64,000 bases of DNA from Ypsolopha sequella (Eukaryota; Arthropoda; Insecta; Lepidoptera; Ypsolophidae), in contig OW204000.1 of assembly GCA_934047225.1 (NCBI GenBank), forward strand, positions 10,744,001-10,808,000, read 5' to 3'. The notes beneath the pieces were generated by a model, which was not told where the DNA came from, ran no database searches, and was given only the letters and a program-made list of their open reading frames with translations. Below are positions 18,985 through 31,165 of this stretch, one piece after another (positions within the stretch are counted from its first letter, which is position 1; each line of letters starts with the position of its first letter). The position numbers and the translations under genes were made by a program.

Positions 18985-20950
18985 GTCCTCCCTTAGGATA
19001 CCTTCTAGCAACCCTAAGTCGTATTGGTTGTTAATATGATAAAGGTTTTTATGAACATTCCATACCTTTTTATCAAAACCTGTAATAAACAAACATTAAA
19101 TAAATTGTACTTTTAATTAAGAGATCCATTTACATTAATGATAGACATCCGGCAAAAAAAACGATTATTGAGGCATTTACTTTAAAAATACAGGTTGTGT
19201 GCTTACTGTTGTTTGAGTTACTTTGTATTCACTTACCCCTTTGAATGCAATTAAATTATTAAAACGTACCTGTTCTGGTTTACGCTGTTTCCGAACAATA
19301 TGGATTTTCGATCAACCGCAGGTCGCCTCAGGCTGTGCGCCCGCGCATATGGGGCTACAAACTTATATATTACACTATATACAAGCAAAAGACAACTTTA
19401 TCGTGTACGAATAAGAGTTTTATATTTTGTTTTAATTGTAATAGTATGTTTGTAAACTAATACCGCGTGAACGCGGGACATTTAAAATAATTACAAGCCG
19501 AGGATGAAACGTAAGAGCCAGTGTTTCGAGACCATTACTTATATTTTAATCCCAAAAATGGTATTAAAGTACACATTTAGCGCAGATTGATGCAGCGGAC
19601 GCTGTAAATGAGAATTATAATTTTTCATGTAATTTTCTCAAATGAATTATGGCATGATGCATATGTTTCAGGTGAAGACTTTGGTATTAAATAATTTGCA
19701 CAATAGGTATAATTTTGGTATACATTTATTCGGTCATCTTATGTGGATCACGGAACTGATCATAAATGTAGAGGTGGAGAAAGAGCAAATTACGATAAAT
19801 TAATAGCAGCTAAATGCTGAGGAAATTTCCCAGAATTTTGTGGGAAGTCTTTGTATTCAATAACATAATAAAATGGAGGTGATGATGCAAACTCAACTTG
19901 TAATACAGAACAATACTGTGTCCTAACTCAATGTCATAACATAACATATCAATAAAGTCCCTACATCATTTTCTTTTTAATATACATTGTTTTTAAAACG
20001 GAGTAAAAAGTATAATGTGCCAAACAGAGAAATTTTAAGTTTCAAGTCTCTAGCTCATCGGGAAGTTAGCAGTGAACGAAAAAAACATAGAAGCCTAATT
20101 AGAGCGGAAAATTACGATAAAGTGTGTTGAACACAATTTTGTACGGCTCCAATAGCGTTCACTGTGTGTTTAAGTCGGCCAATCACGGCTGAACTAAAGT
20201 CGCATGACAACTGTTCGAACCAATCATGAGTCGTTTGCCCTTTTCAGTCTCTTGTCCCATTTTTCATGAAACTTTGTTAGAAATGAGTTCTCTATGTTTT
20301 TTTCATTCGCTGGAAGTTAGTTTAAAATGGGTTGCAAAATTTGTACCGAACAGACGAGAAAAAGAAAGCGAGTTGCTAAAAATAAAATAGCAGCAAGCTA
20401 ATTTAGCTAAAGCAGAGAATATAAAGTATGCTAAAGCATCAGTCCCTCGGTACAAGTTAGAAGTTAAAAAAACCCATTGGTCTGTGGCAATTCACGCCAA
20501 TAGTTCAATTAGCCAACGCCAACAATTAGCCATGATTTTATCGAAATAAACTCAAAACAGCATTTTAAGCTTATAAAGATAAACTAGTGTTTTGCGTGGT
20601 GCGCGGGCTGCAGGCAGCCCGCGTGAGTTGTAATTGTTCTTTGTTGTACTCTATTCATTGTTGTTTGTTGTTGCATTTAGTTGTTGTTGTAACTTTTTCG
20701 TTAACGTGACAGGACAAGGTATTGAGTAAAAAACACGTTTGAAATTGGGTTGCAACAAATTATCAGACGACATTCAAGTAATGGGCAGAAGTCAATTGTA
20801 TCACGAAATGTCATCGGCCATGATCGGGTGGGAAAAAAGTCATCGGTCATGATCAGTTTTCAAAATTGTCATCGTCGTAACCGTAATAGCGCGTTGAAAT
20901 ACGTGTGGCAACTTTGATTCCATTGAAATGGACTAATATTTTGCTATTGT
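18985..20950. other. No gene seen; AT-rich intergenic or intronic DNA
   Basis: Short frames only. GTACGTTTTA and GTAAGTGAAT (minus strand, near 19235-19275) resemble splice donors, but the frames before them are closed by stops within about 15 codons. TTAGCTAAAGCAGAGAATATA near 20400 resembles 7225-7245. A TTGTTGTT-rich stretch lies at 20640-20700. Confidence 0.4.
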
Positions 20951-20953
20951 GTA

Positions 20954-22019
20954 CTCTGACAGTTGTCAAAGGTCCAAAATGTACACGGTCGAAATGTGCT
21001 GGAACCAACTTTCAACGGAGTCGAATCCCGCTAAGCCCAATCTCAAACGTTTTCGAGATAGGTCCAAATGAAACAGTCTTGTACTGCTCCCGGGGTTAAG
21101 TGAACTCGGCCTCATGAACTCACATACTCGGCCTTCGGCCTCGTATGTTCGTTCATCGGCCTCGCTTATACTCGGTTCGGCCTTCGGCCTCACAAGCTCG
21201 GCCTCCGGCCTCGCCGCTTGGTACTGTTTGGCCTCCGGACGATTCCTCCGGAATCGTCCTCCGGGGTCGGCCTTCGGCCTCCCTAGAATGACATCAGATA
21301 TGACTCTGGTGGCCGCGGTGTCGTGCTCGGCCGAAAAACTCGCATGTTCGGACTCCGAACGCTGCCAGCTCGGCCTTCGGCCTCACTGGCGCGTTCTCCG
21401 TCCTCACATGCTCGTTTTTCGGCCTCGCTATAAAGACACTTGTAGGCTCGGCCTTCGGCCTCGCCGGGATCCTTTACGCGAAATGTTTCCTCTGACAGCT
21501 GTCAAGTGTCCAAACTGTCAACGGTCGAAATGTGCTTGAACCAATTCAACGTAGTCGAATCACGCTAAGCCCAATCTCAAAGGTTTGGGAGATATGTCCA
21601 AGTGAAACAGTATTGTAATGCCCCCGGGGTAATGTGAACTCGGCCTCATCAACTCACATACTCGGCCTTCGGCCTCGTATGTTCGTTCATCGGCCTCGCT
21701 TATACTCGGTTCGGCCTTCGGCCTCACAGGCTCGGCCTCCGGCCTCGCCGCTTGGTACTGTTTGGCCTCCGGACGATTCCTACGAGGCCTCCGGCCTCGT
21801 AGGAATCGTCCTCCGGGGTCGGCCTTCGGCCTCCCTAGAATGACATCAGATATGACTCTGGTAGCCGCGGTATCGTGCTCGGCCGAAAAACGCGCATGTT
21901 CGGACTCCGAACGCTGCCAGCTCGGCCTTCGGCCTCGCTGGCGCGTTCTCCGTCCTCACATGCTCGTTTTTCGGCCTCGCTAGAAAGACATTTGAAGGCT
22001 CGGCCTTCGGCCTCGCCAT
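20954..22019. repeat. 536-bp tandem duplication rich in CGGCCTTCGGCCTC palindromes
   Basis: CTCTGACAG opens both units (20954 and 21490). They align throughout, from GTCGAAATGTGCT and CGCTAAGCCCAATCTCAAA to AGGCTCGGCCTTCGGCCTCG. Each unit holds many CTCGGCCTTCGGCCTC strings, self-complementary around GGCCTTCGGCC or GGCCTCCGGCC. The second unit has an extra 28-bp palindrome near 21780-21808 (CCTACGAGGCCTCCGGCCTC…). The several open frames seen here follow from the GC-rich palindromic composition. Confidence 0.9.
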
Positions 22020-22990
22020 TAGATCCGAAAAAATGTCCAATCCATTTTTTTTCGAAAAAGTGTCAAAATACCTGTCGGTTGTAAAAAGGTGTCAAATTTG
22101 ACAATGGATTCGTAATCAGCGACTCCACTTGCTCCTGGATACCGAGTTTCAAGTGAATCGGAGCACTTTTTTGGACATGTCAAAAAAATGTCAAAACCTG
22201 TCAAATGTCAAATTTTTTTATGCGGTCAGGTAGCGCTCGGCAAACCGATCACTAAAATCGAAACCGCAACTCGCTAGGACTTACGGTTCGGGAGATATGG
22301 CCGATCAAAGTTTTGGCAAAAAAAAAATTTTTTTCGACTTTTTTTTTTTTTTTTCATTTTCAGCTAGAGCTCGCCGAGCCCTTTTCTTAGAGTACCATGA
22401 ACATGGGTCTAGCTCCAGCCGTTTGGGAGATACAGGCCGTTAAAGTTTTGACACCGGGGGGGGCTAGATCTCGGCGAGACCTTTTCTTAGACACCCATCA
22501 ACATGGGTCTAACTCAAGCCGTCTCGGAGATACGGGCCGTTAAAGTTTTGACATTTGAAAAAAAAAAAAAAACTTTTTTGTCACCCTATGGTCCGACCCC
22601 TAGGGATGTACCACCTTCCGTTCCGAAGATATGGCCAAAACAAAATTTTTTTGTAACAAATTTTAGAAAAAAAAAAAAAATCCCATCCCTAGTGACCGGG
22701 GACATCCCTAGGAACTGCGCCCGCTCGCGCTTCGCGCTCGCGGGCTTGTTCCGGCGAACTTTCTGTCAAAAATGTCAATTTTTCCCATCCCTAGTACCCA
22801 GGTACATCACTACGAACATCGCCCTCTCGCGCTTCGCGCTCGCGGGCTCGTTCGTGCTCGTTCGTAGGCTCGCCCTTCGGGCTCGCCTACTCACTCGCAA
22901 AACTCCCATACAGAATCCCATACAACGACCCGCCTCACTAAAACGTCAAAAAACCATGTCAAATGTCAAAAAATGTCAAATGTCTGATTT
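22020..22990. repeat. Repeat cluster after the duplication: ~99-bp units and GCGCTTCGCGC palindromes
   Basis: CTAGAGCTCGCCGAG (22364) and CTAGATCTCGGCGAG (22463) start two ~99-bp units that share TTTTCTTAGA, CAACATGGGTCTA, GGAGATAC and GGCCGTTAAAGTTTTGACA. An earlier half unit is near 22250. At 22720-22890 GCTCGCGCTTCGCGCTCGCG and GGCTCGCCCTTCGGGCTCGC recur. ATACCGAGTTTCAAGTGAAT near 22140 matches 5217-5237 at the end of the copia remnant. A 168-codon plus-strand frame (22503-23009) spans these repeats and is not supported as a gene. Confidence 0.75.
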
Positions 22991-23009
22991 TTTCCCCACT
23001 CAGTATTAG

Positions 23010-24330
23010 ACACCCGACATTCCATACATACATTACTACCACCCCAAACGACTCCTTCCAACTAAACAACCATGTCAGTCAGTGAGTCAGTCAGTTACCG
23101 TTTTGTAGCTTTATATATAGTCAACAATAAACTTAAGGGTCAGATTTATCCAACCAAAAACATTCCTGTAAAAAATTATGCCAAGTCTTTCGCCGTAAAA
23201 TGTTTTGAGATCCCGAGAAGAGCAAAGTCAGTCATTGATAGCTGTCGTAAAACTACACAGGTAAAATAAAGCTTGCATCATTTGGTCTAGGCAATCACGT
23301 GGTATAACGATGCACTGTGATGAGACTGATGAGAAATTGATTTCATGAAAATTTTGATAATTTATTTATTTGCTCCACGATTAACAAGTAATTATTATGA
23401 GATCTATGAGTAAAGCCCACTCTCTATTTTTGTTTGTCTTTATTTGGCGTTTCGGTTTATATGTCGTTTATTGGGCATATCACATTTCTGTTAAAACTCA
23501 TCTCGCTCCACTCTGCTTCACTCGGCTCTCCAAATTTACATAACCTAACACGCTCCGCTCGTCGTCGCACTTATTTTTGACTTTTGGTGAATGATTTTCG
23601 ATTTCATACTTTATGATCTGCCCAGTTCGATATTGTAATCGATTTTTCTAGTGAGCTAAGTTAATCGATTAATTAATTAATCTAGTCATTGGTAAATCCT
23701 TTAGTTCCTGTCACAGACATTTAATAATATTATTGATTGACTTGATGTTGATGACTCTGTATTGTCTCTCGTAAAAAAGAAAGGTTGATGATTCAAAAAT
23801 GGTATTAGATTTTATAGATTGGTCATGAACAATAAAGTTATTTGTCGGATAGTGTTGACAACTTTCTGTAATGGTTAATAAGTTAGTCAATTTACTTGTT
23901 TATGGATACTTAAATGTTTCTTGCAGTTACTACACAATCAACCCAACCAAACGACAATGCGATAACTAATAACCGCCTCTATCTAATGATATTGAAGCTC
24001 TCACCATTCGTTTAGTTGGCCTGGTTGCGTTGTAAGTAAATACGTACGGCGGTAGAAAATATGTCGAAAATAAAGAATTTTCATGATAACCAAAATAAAA
24101 AGTTCATGATTGTAGACTTTTTCCATTCTTTTCTCCCTAAATACTAACTAGTATATCGTTAATTTCAATTTGTAGGTCTGCTAGAAGTGCCTTAGAATTT
24201 TGATGATCGGTGAGTTTGTGACGAAATAGCGAAACTTTGAACTAGTAATTTGGGAGTTTAGTGATTAAGGAACAAATCTCTAACGCGATTTCCAGGCTTA
24301 TAAGCTTGCACTTGCAAATTTTATATAAAT
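23010..24330. other. No supported gene; AT-rich sequence
   Basis: One 65-codon plus frame (23072-23269) opens after (CAGT)n-like sequence and has no recognisable domain. TTAATCGATTAATTAATTAA lies near 23655. Otherwise nothing stands out. Confidence 0.4.
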
Positions 24331-24561
24331 ATACTGGGTGTTACATCCATACAAACAACTTTTACTATGGAACCAACACTCGAATCGCGAAAAAAAAGCA
24401 GCTGTTCCATAAAAAAGTTAGATAGCTATCCGACCAAAATGTATACACCAACAGATATTTTTTCTCGATTTCTCATTTATTTTTCACGGCAAGTTGTTCG
24501 TATGGGCGAGTACTATCGCCAGTTTTCGGCTTCCGCAACTTCATATAAACATCCTGTATAT
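24331..24561. mobile_element. Miniature element related to family B (231 bp)
   Basis: The ends ATACTGGGTGTTAC and ATATAAACATCCTGTAT form an imperfect inverted repeat flanked by TA. The interior (CAACTTTTACTATGGAACCA, then CGCGAAAAAAAA and CTGTTCCATA) matches family B at 14994, 32864, 56172 and 59124, but the ends differ. This is a family with exchanged termini, or a distant relative. Confidence 0.65.
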
Positions 24562-24651
24562 ACATTTTAAAAGTGCCTTGAGTTGCTTCCAGAAAAGCGT
24601 TCCCGATGGCGGCCCTTTGCGCTCTACTTGGCGGAGTCACTGCCGTGACCC
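24562..24651 (-). CDS. Candidate exon with strong acceptor, read into a miniature element
   Basis: On the minus strand a good polypyrimidine tract and acceptor (CATCTTTTTTTTCATATCAG, ending at 24652) precede an open frame reading VTAVTPPSRAQRAAIGNAFL, then EATQGTF. No consensus GT donor follows. Instead the frame runs on into the miniature element and stops at 24473. It may be a terminal exon whose last ~30 codons come from the element, or a chance open frame. The product is not recognised. Confidence 0.25.
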
Positions 24652-25516
24652 CTGATATGAAAAAAAAGATGGTAATAATATGCTGAAAATGCATACGTTA
24701 CTAAAAATTAAGAATATTGAAAAGTTGTTACTGGCACGTTATTTGCTACGGTCCGTTGCGTTGCGGCTTAGCAAGTCAAAATCTCTTGTGTAGATTACGT
24801 CATACGTGCCTTGCAATAGGTATCTACATACCTTCAAGATAAATCAGTATCAAGCTAAATACTAAGAAACAAATAACACATAATTCAGGATAGCGCGTTA
24901 AGATTGGTCAGTATGGGGAAAATCTAAACGATAAAAGATAAAGAACTTTAAGGCTTCTATTTTAAATTTAAGCTTATATTTTAAATTCAAGTGCTTTGAG
25001 CTTAAATTGTCATCGACGTTGTAGAAAATAAAACTGCATTTAAAGCCGTTTGAGAAATTATTTACGTTAGCTGGGAATCGAACCCGCTCATTTAGCAAAG
25101 AAAAAGCAACTTGTATTAGGTATGGCATAATTCGATAGTATTGCTGGTGAGGATAACGTGACGATTTTTATTTTGCTCAAAACGAGTCATCAGAATCAGT
25201 AGCACAGCAATGACAAAACAAAGGTACTTTAAACACAAGTTTTATTAACAATAAATTACAATAAAATGGTAACGAATTAAAAGTGGAAGACGCTATTACT
25301 TTCATATCATTCTAATGAATGCTCGTTTTAAGACCCGTTTAGCAGCCGGATTGTGAATTACTCGTATCCCTCTTCACTTATATTCAAAATTTACTCAATA
25401 GTTCCTCAGCAAAGCCTTATTACCTATGTTTTGTGTAAACTGTCATCGCAAAGTTTCCGTTGGTTTATGTATATTAGAATTTCTGTGGAAAAACTATCTA
25501 TCAACTGTCATGCACT

Positions 25517-25669
25517 CGTAGCACAGTGTTTAATCGCACGCGACGCAACTTAGTTGAATCATAAGTGCGAGGAGCGCAACACGATGTTTTTGCGATTAAG
25601 CAGTACTTCACGCTCCTCGCACTTGTGATTCAACTAGTGCCGTCGCGCGCGATTAAACACTATGCTACG
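25517..25669. mobile_element. Foldback element C, copy 1
   Basis: The arms CGTAGCACAGTGTTTAATCG… and …CGATTAAACACTATGCTACG are complementary over ~60 bp and contain AAGTGCGAGGAGCG/CGCTCCTCGCACTT. The loop carries TTTTTGCGATTAAGCAGTA. A second copy lies at 57213-57362. Confidence 0.88.
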
Positions 25670-25810
25670 AGACTTGGGAACTGAATTAGTCCTATTCCAG
25701 GTCTAGAATTTGTGCAAAGTTTAAGCCTAATCGGTTCAGTAGTTACGGCGTGACGAGTAACAAACATCCATCCATCCAAACACTCTTTCATATTTATAAG
25801 GAAGTGGGTG
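25670..25810 (+). mobile_element. Fragment of the CTTCTGTCCGCGG dispersed repeat
   Basis: CTATTCCAGGTCTAGAA, GTGCAAAGTTTAAGCC, AATCGGTTCAGTAGTTACGG and AACATCCATCCATCCAAACA match the 3' half of the element at 58150-58497. The foldback C copy directly abuts its left edge. Confidence 0.75.
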
Positions 25811-25859
25811 GATGGATGCATGTAGATGGAGGATGGATTAGTGGAAAAATTCCACAATC

Positions 25860-26422
25860 ATTGTGTACTGAAATTATTAATTTATAGCGTGGGCGATGAG
25901 GTCTGCTCGGACCCTTCGCAATCCTGATTAAATTGAAATATTGTGCATTTATTCTGGTCATTCAGCAATCAGGACAACTTTTTAAGATAGAGCGGAGTAG
26001 CTGACATAATAACTGGCTTAGTGAAGGGAAGGCGGAGCTCGTCATGATCCCTGCATTTCGTCTTAGACCTCGGTGATAGAGCAGTAAAGTAGCACACGAG
26101 CACTGGGGCACCTGTGATGAAAATATGTTTGTTTAGACTACACTTGATAAAATATGGGTAAAAAAGGCTGCGTCTTATATAATATCCAGACTTCCGAATT
26201 TGGGGTGGAAGAGGGAGGAAAGGGAGGCTCTTCGGTACAACTCTCTTCGCCTAGAAGTAAGTTTTTTTATGGGTTCCAAGAATATTAGATCCTTGATCTT
26301 ACCAATTTGGTTCTTAGCTATATGGTCTAATTCACTCCGGACCCACTATACCCCTAGCCATATCCCTGGAACCATACCACCGTAGTGCTGTGTATTCTAA
26401 TAGCCTTCAGTCTCATAAAGTC
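25860..26422. other. No gene seen before the 98-bp satellite
   Basis: A 61-codon plus-strand frame (26200-26385) has no recognisable domain. Nothing else can be supported. Confidence 0.35.
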
Positions 26423-27236
26423 CACTATATCAAAAAGTCCACCGTATTAAAATGTCCACAGTATCAGAATGATCACTTTAAAATGTCATGTTATCAAAAT
26501 GACCACTCCACCAAATTGTCCACTTTATCAAAAAGTCCACCGTATTAAAATGTCCACAGTATCAGAATAATCATTTTAAAATGTCATGTTATCAAAATGA
26601 CCACTCCACCAAATTGTCCACTTTATCAAAAAGTCCACCGTATTAAAATGTCCACAGTATCAGAATAATCACTTTAAAATGTCATGTTATCAAAATGACC
26701 ACTCCACCAAATTGTCCACTTTATCAAAAAGTCCACCGTATTAAAATGTCCACAGTATCAGAATAATCACTTTAAAATGTCATGTTATCAAAATGACCAC
26801 TCCACCAAATTGTCCACTTTATCAAAAAGTCCACCGTATTAAAATGTCCACAGTATCAGAATGATCACTTTAAAATGTCATGTTATCAAAATGACCACTC
26901 CACCAAATTGTCCACTTTATCAAAAAGTCCACCGTATTAAAATGTCCACAGTATCAGAATAATCACTTTAAAATGTCATGTTATCAAAATGACCACTCCA
27001 CCAAATTGTCCACTTTATCAAAAAGTCCACCGTATTAAAATGTCCACAGTATCAGAATAATCACTTTAAAATGTCATGTTATCAAAATGACCACTCCACC
27101 AAATTGTCCACTTTATCAAAAAGTCCACCGTATTAAAATGTCCACAGTATCAGAATGATCACTTTAAAATGTCATGTTATCAAAATGACCACTCCACCAA
27201 ATTGTCCACTTTATCAAAACGTCCACTGTATTTAAA
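26423..27236. repeat. 98-bp higher-order satellite, eight full units plus a partial one
   Basis: CACTTTATCAAAAAGTCCAC recurs at 26521, 26619, 26717, 26815, 26913, 27011 and 27109 (the 26423 copy reads CACTATATC), with a diverged partial unit from 27207. Each 98-bp unit splits into six monomers of 17, 17, 17, 14, 16 and 17 bases, all of the form GTCCAC-N5-ATCAAAAT or close variants. Units are nearly identical; one recurrent difference is GAATGATCAC versus GAATAATCAC. Unit-to-unit identity is much higher than monomer-to-monomer identity, the mark of a higher-order array spread by recent unequal exchange. Confidence 0.97.
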
Positions 27237-27557
27237 TTGTATGATGTTATTGATATAATACCTATAAGATTTTGATGTCAAAATTGACAGATGAAAAGAT
27301 TTTCATGAGTCCGTTTTCTAACCTAAACTACCGGCTCGTGCTTCTTCGCTGAAGGATTTCTGATGAAGAACATAACTAGCTTAATTACGCTATGGCTATG
27401 AAGTCTAGGAACAACATTGGTGAGATCAGGTGTCAAGTTACTCTTCCGGGGGGAGTACTACCGCAGGCTCCCCTTTCTGTCCTACTCAACATCCCCGCAC
27501 CCGCTCCCCCAAATTCAGAAGTCTAGATATTAAATCCCATCCTTTCCCCCTTATAGT

Positions 27558-27605
27558 TCTTGAACCCACCGGTGCGGCATGTCAGTACAACGATTTTGTC
27601 AAAAG
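27558..27605 (+). CDS. Candidate 48-bp exon between acceptor and GTAAGT donor
   Basis: CCTTTCCCCCTTATAG is a strong acceptor (AG at 27556-27557), and AAAAG|GTAAGTATT a strong donor (27606). Between them lie 48 bases without stops in at least one frame. They also contain an ATG in good context (GCGGCATGT, 27579) that opens MSVQRFCQK in phase 0 at the donor. It could be an internal micro-exon or a first coding exon. No second exon could be joined to it. Confidence 0.25.
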
Positions 27606-27619
27606 GTAAGTATTATCAT

Positions 27620-30600
27620 GGTGTTACTATGGTATTATTCTAAGTTTCACTGACGATAAAATTATCTAATCTTTGAGGTCGTCAGCTCTCAGTATATAGC
27701 GTCAGAGATGTTTTTACAATTTTGGGCTATTGACTGCATCAATTCATCGACTGTAGTGGTCCTATCGCCGTAATTCAGGCACAAATAAATACTTTCCAGG
27801 ACATGCGGTTTCGTCACATTTTCATTCACCGTTCAGATAGTCTGATCTGAGCTACAGCCGCTTGTATGTACCAAAAGCAGATATTAAGTTATTGAATAAA
27901 TACGTATCTGCTTTTGGTAACATATTAAAGTTAGGTACAGATTGACCTTGAAGGTTATTTAACCAAATGAGTCGTAGGTTGTATCGCAGCTCTTGTTACA
28001 GAAATAAAATCGAGTGGTCGGTTTAATTTAAATCCCTGCTCAGTGTTTTTGCACCCCAACCGCATTCTCACCGGCTTGATGCACTTCACTTCTGATTGGA
28101 TCATTACCGTGTTCATCATGCTCTCTGCGATCCTCAGGCCTAGAGAGAGACAGACATACAAACCAGCTATAGAAAGAAAGGATATGAAGATCTGCGCAAG
28201 CGCATCGCTCGGGAATTATTTCATATCATGATTATTGGAACTTTATTGCACTTCGTAACTAACAATTGACATTAGGAAATGCAATTTCATATTGATTTCA
28301 CTGTCGTTTATTTTTAAACCAATGCTGCAAATCTTTCTATGATTTGCGGCTAACCGGAGTTAAGGGTCTGTTGGTTGTAGCTTTGCAGATACGTGTAGTG
28401 AGGGTTGTTCGTTATGATTTCTGATAGCGTTACAAGGTTTTTATGAAGTGTCCTGAAGATGAAGACCGATGTGGCCAGCGCGATCAATCAACACAGCACG
28501 TCTGGACACCGTTTAGCATCTAGACAACCGACAGGAAATTGGCTTAACAGCGCCGGTGGGAACCGAGAGATTACGTTTTCAGCGGAATAAAAACCACTAA
28601 ACAAGCAATTACACCGTTACAGATGGGGCATTAAGTTATCAAAAAATGATATTTCTCATACAAACGGCCGGAAGGTGGCGTCGGGATCACGTACCGCGGT
28701 CGTAATCAGCCGACCAGCGACGATTGTCGATCGTTACAAACGTCACTGATTTGAACTTTCAGTTCGAATCACGGACTCTAATAAAAATTGTATGGACATC
28801 TGTTTGTCCGTTGCGTAACCGCATTTATTGCCGTTAATGGCCGGCTTTCTCAGCGCTAATTTATATCCGATGGCTGCCACTACCGTATCACGATTCGTTA
28901 TTCGAGGAGTGATAAATTTCGAACGTCGAATCCGATGGTGAGACATTTCAGCTCGGTTTGGTTTACAGTGAAAGGGTTAACAAGGTTCTAGACGTAATTG
29001 GCAGATAAATAAAACCTGACGATCAGTAAACCTGATTTTACAGGTTCAAATTTCACAGAAAGGGTCGCCAGAGAAAGTTTTTGATAAAGACATTTTTAGG
29101 TTTCTGCTAATTTAGTTGTACCACGTTACCTTGGTAGAAACCTTCTCATCCATATATCTACAAGCAGCTCAATATATGCATAAATCTAATCATTTATAGT
29201 AAGTACTCGTAGATAGCGTTTTTTTTACATTATAATAACGTACAGACAAGGAAACTACAGTCCATGGTATCCCACCATACAGCAGTGCATAGACCGCGGG
29301 CATTACCATCGAGATGGAAAATGAATTAAACGTAATTCGAATAATCGAGCCCGAGCAATAAAACAAAACAAAGGGTAAAAGTCTGCGGCAAGACCGAGGG
29401 AACGAAGGATTTCAATTCGGAACGTGATCAGCCCAGTTTTCATTTACGTAGCGCCCACTAACTCTCCGAAAACTCAAATTTCACCTCTATTTCCAACGTC
29501 TAAGGGTTAAACCAGCGTCTATTTTGTACGGCTAGTACAGAACTGATTCGATATGTCTACGTAATGATGATGTGGACTCGGATCTCGATGGAGTGATGCG
29601 ATTCATTCGATCCTGAATTGATTCTAGTTTTGATGAATATTTTGGTGCGTAACATAATCAGATGACAAATGACAGATAAAAGGGAGGGAAGGGGTAATTC
29701 GCCCCCTAATCAATCATGAAAAAAAAGAAGTTTGATTGACTATAATTGACAAAATTATTATAATTTAAAAATCTTGCGTTTTGTTCACATTATAATATAT
29801 ATGTATGTCAGCAGAAACTATTTCTCGATGTAAACATCCGGTGATGTAACATTAATAATATTGACTTTCTGCAGTTAATTATTGATGTTAATTATGAAAC
29901 AAGTTGGTTTATGCTTGTTTAGCTTCCATGATTTTTTGCATTTGAAATTATGAAGAATTTTCACCGGAAGCTTTAAAATGATTCTTGAAATGTTGTTACA
30001 TTTTGGTTTTAGGAACTTCCCTTATTTATTACTTATTATTATTCTAAGTTAATGTTAATATATCTAAGATGACTAGTAAATTTTAATTTAGTTATACATG
30101 TCATTATTTTCAATAATTTAGCTGTCCTCAAATTTTTAAATGTTGAGTCCTTAAAAATGTACGTAATTGTTAAAATTATAATTCGATAATTAGTTCTTAT
30201 TTATAAACACACAATCTATGATTGATGTGATCAAAGTTTTCAAGTCTATAAGATGTGCTTCCGATTTGTACGACCGCCATGTTTGTACATACTCGAGTCA
30301 GTGAGTTTCAACTATTTTCATAACATTGTCTGTTTCTATGTACAAAGAATTGTAAATAATATGATAATAATCTTCAATCCGCAACTTATTGTTTTTGTTA
30401 TGTTTTTGGAGGAAAGGAAAGTCTTTTTAAAGTAACCAATAGGAACGCACCTCAGTGCCGCGAAGGCAGACTTCTCAAATTTAGGAGGCAGAATTTTTGT
30501 AGCAGCATCGTGAGCTGGTTGTATCATTTCATTATGCACAAATTCAAAACAATTTCAAAAATATATTGCGAAGTTTTTCTAAATAATTCCATAGAAATAT

Positions 30601-30690
30601 TGATGTAACATAATGTCGAAACCAAACGAACAAGATCCTTTTTAGAATCAGATACCGGTCAAGATAAAACAGATCCCCTTTCGATATCTA
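27620..30690. other. Long stretch without supported genes
   Basis: Mostly AT-rich unique-looking DNA with a few more GC-rich patches (28440-28560, 28670-28760, 29270-29500). These could be regulatory but show no coding signal. A 14-bp perfect stem (ACCAAAAGCAGATA, 27870-27883, and its complement, 27905-27918) is the only structure noted. Confidence 0.4.
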
Positions 30691-30714
30691 GAATATTTTA
30701 TACTCACATATACT

Positions 30715-31080
30715 ATAATCGGGTTTACCGCGATCAAATTTTTTACCTTTTTTACGAAAAGGACACCTGACAATTTGAAACCCGACTGAAATTATTTGGT
30801 GTCTTTTTCGCAAAAAAAAGAAAAAAATTTGATCGTAGTAAAACTTTGTCTTACCGAAGGTAAAATAGTATATTACGATACGAGAGCGATGAAACGTTTT
30901 CTGACGAGTGTGAGTTTGCGGCACGAGCCGAAGGCGAGTGCTGCAATCACACGAGTCGAGAAAAAGTTTCTCGCACGAGTTTCGTATAATTTTTTATAGC
31001 ACAAGTGCGGAAAATGCCGTAAAGCGGTCATTTTACGCACAGTGTGCTATAAAAAAAATTCCTACTTATGTACAATGAAA
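30715..31080. repeat. Inverted-repeat-containing dispersed sequence
   Basis: CGATCAAATTTTTTAC…GAAAAGGACACC (30730-30767) pairs with GGTGTCTTTTTCG…AAATTTGATCG (30799-30837). Further on, GATACGAGAGCGATGAAACG and CTCGCACGAGTTTCGTA form a second, looser pair. The block ends with ATAGCACAAGTGCGG and CACAGTGTGCTAT. It resembles miniature elements, but ends and target duplication are not clear. Confidence 0.5.
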
Positions 31081-31139
31081 AATGTTATTGAAGTAATTTT
31101 GGCGAAATTTTTTTTAGTGCCTTTGATTCCACCAGCCGT

Positions 31140-31165
31140 GATCTGGCCCCCCCCCCCCCCTACCC
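31140..31165. repeat. Poly-C tract
   Basis: A run of about 14 C is followed by TACCCCCC. Unusual in this AT-rich sequence, and a likely site of assembly or length error. Confidence 0.9.

Noticed and set aside
20954..22990. Several 65-168-codon frames in the GC-rich palindrome cluster
   Set aside because: They appear on both strands, follow the repeat period and contain only LRPR/RPSAS-type low-complexity residues.
10320..27236. CRISPR-like array in the regular repeats
   Set aside because: The repeats are contiguous without unique spacers, and the sequence is eukaryotic.
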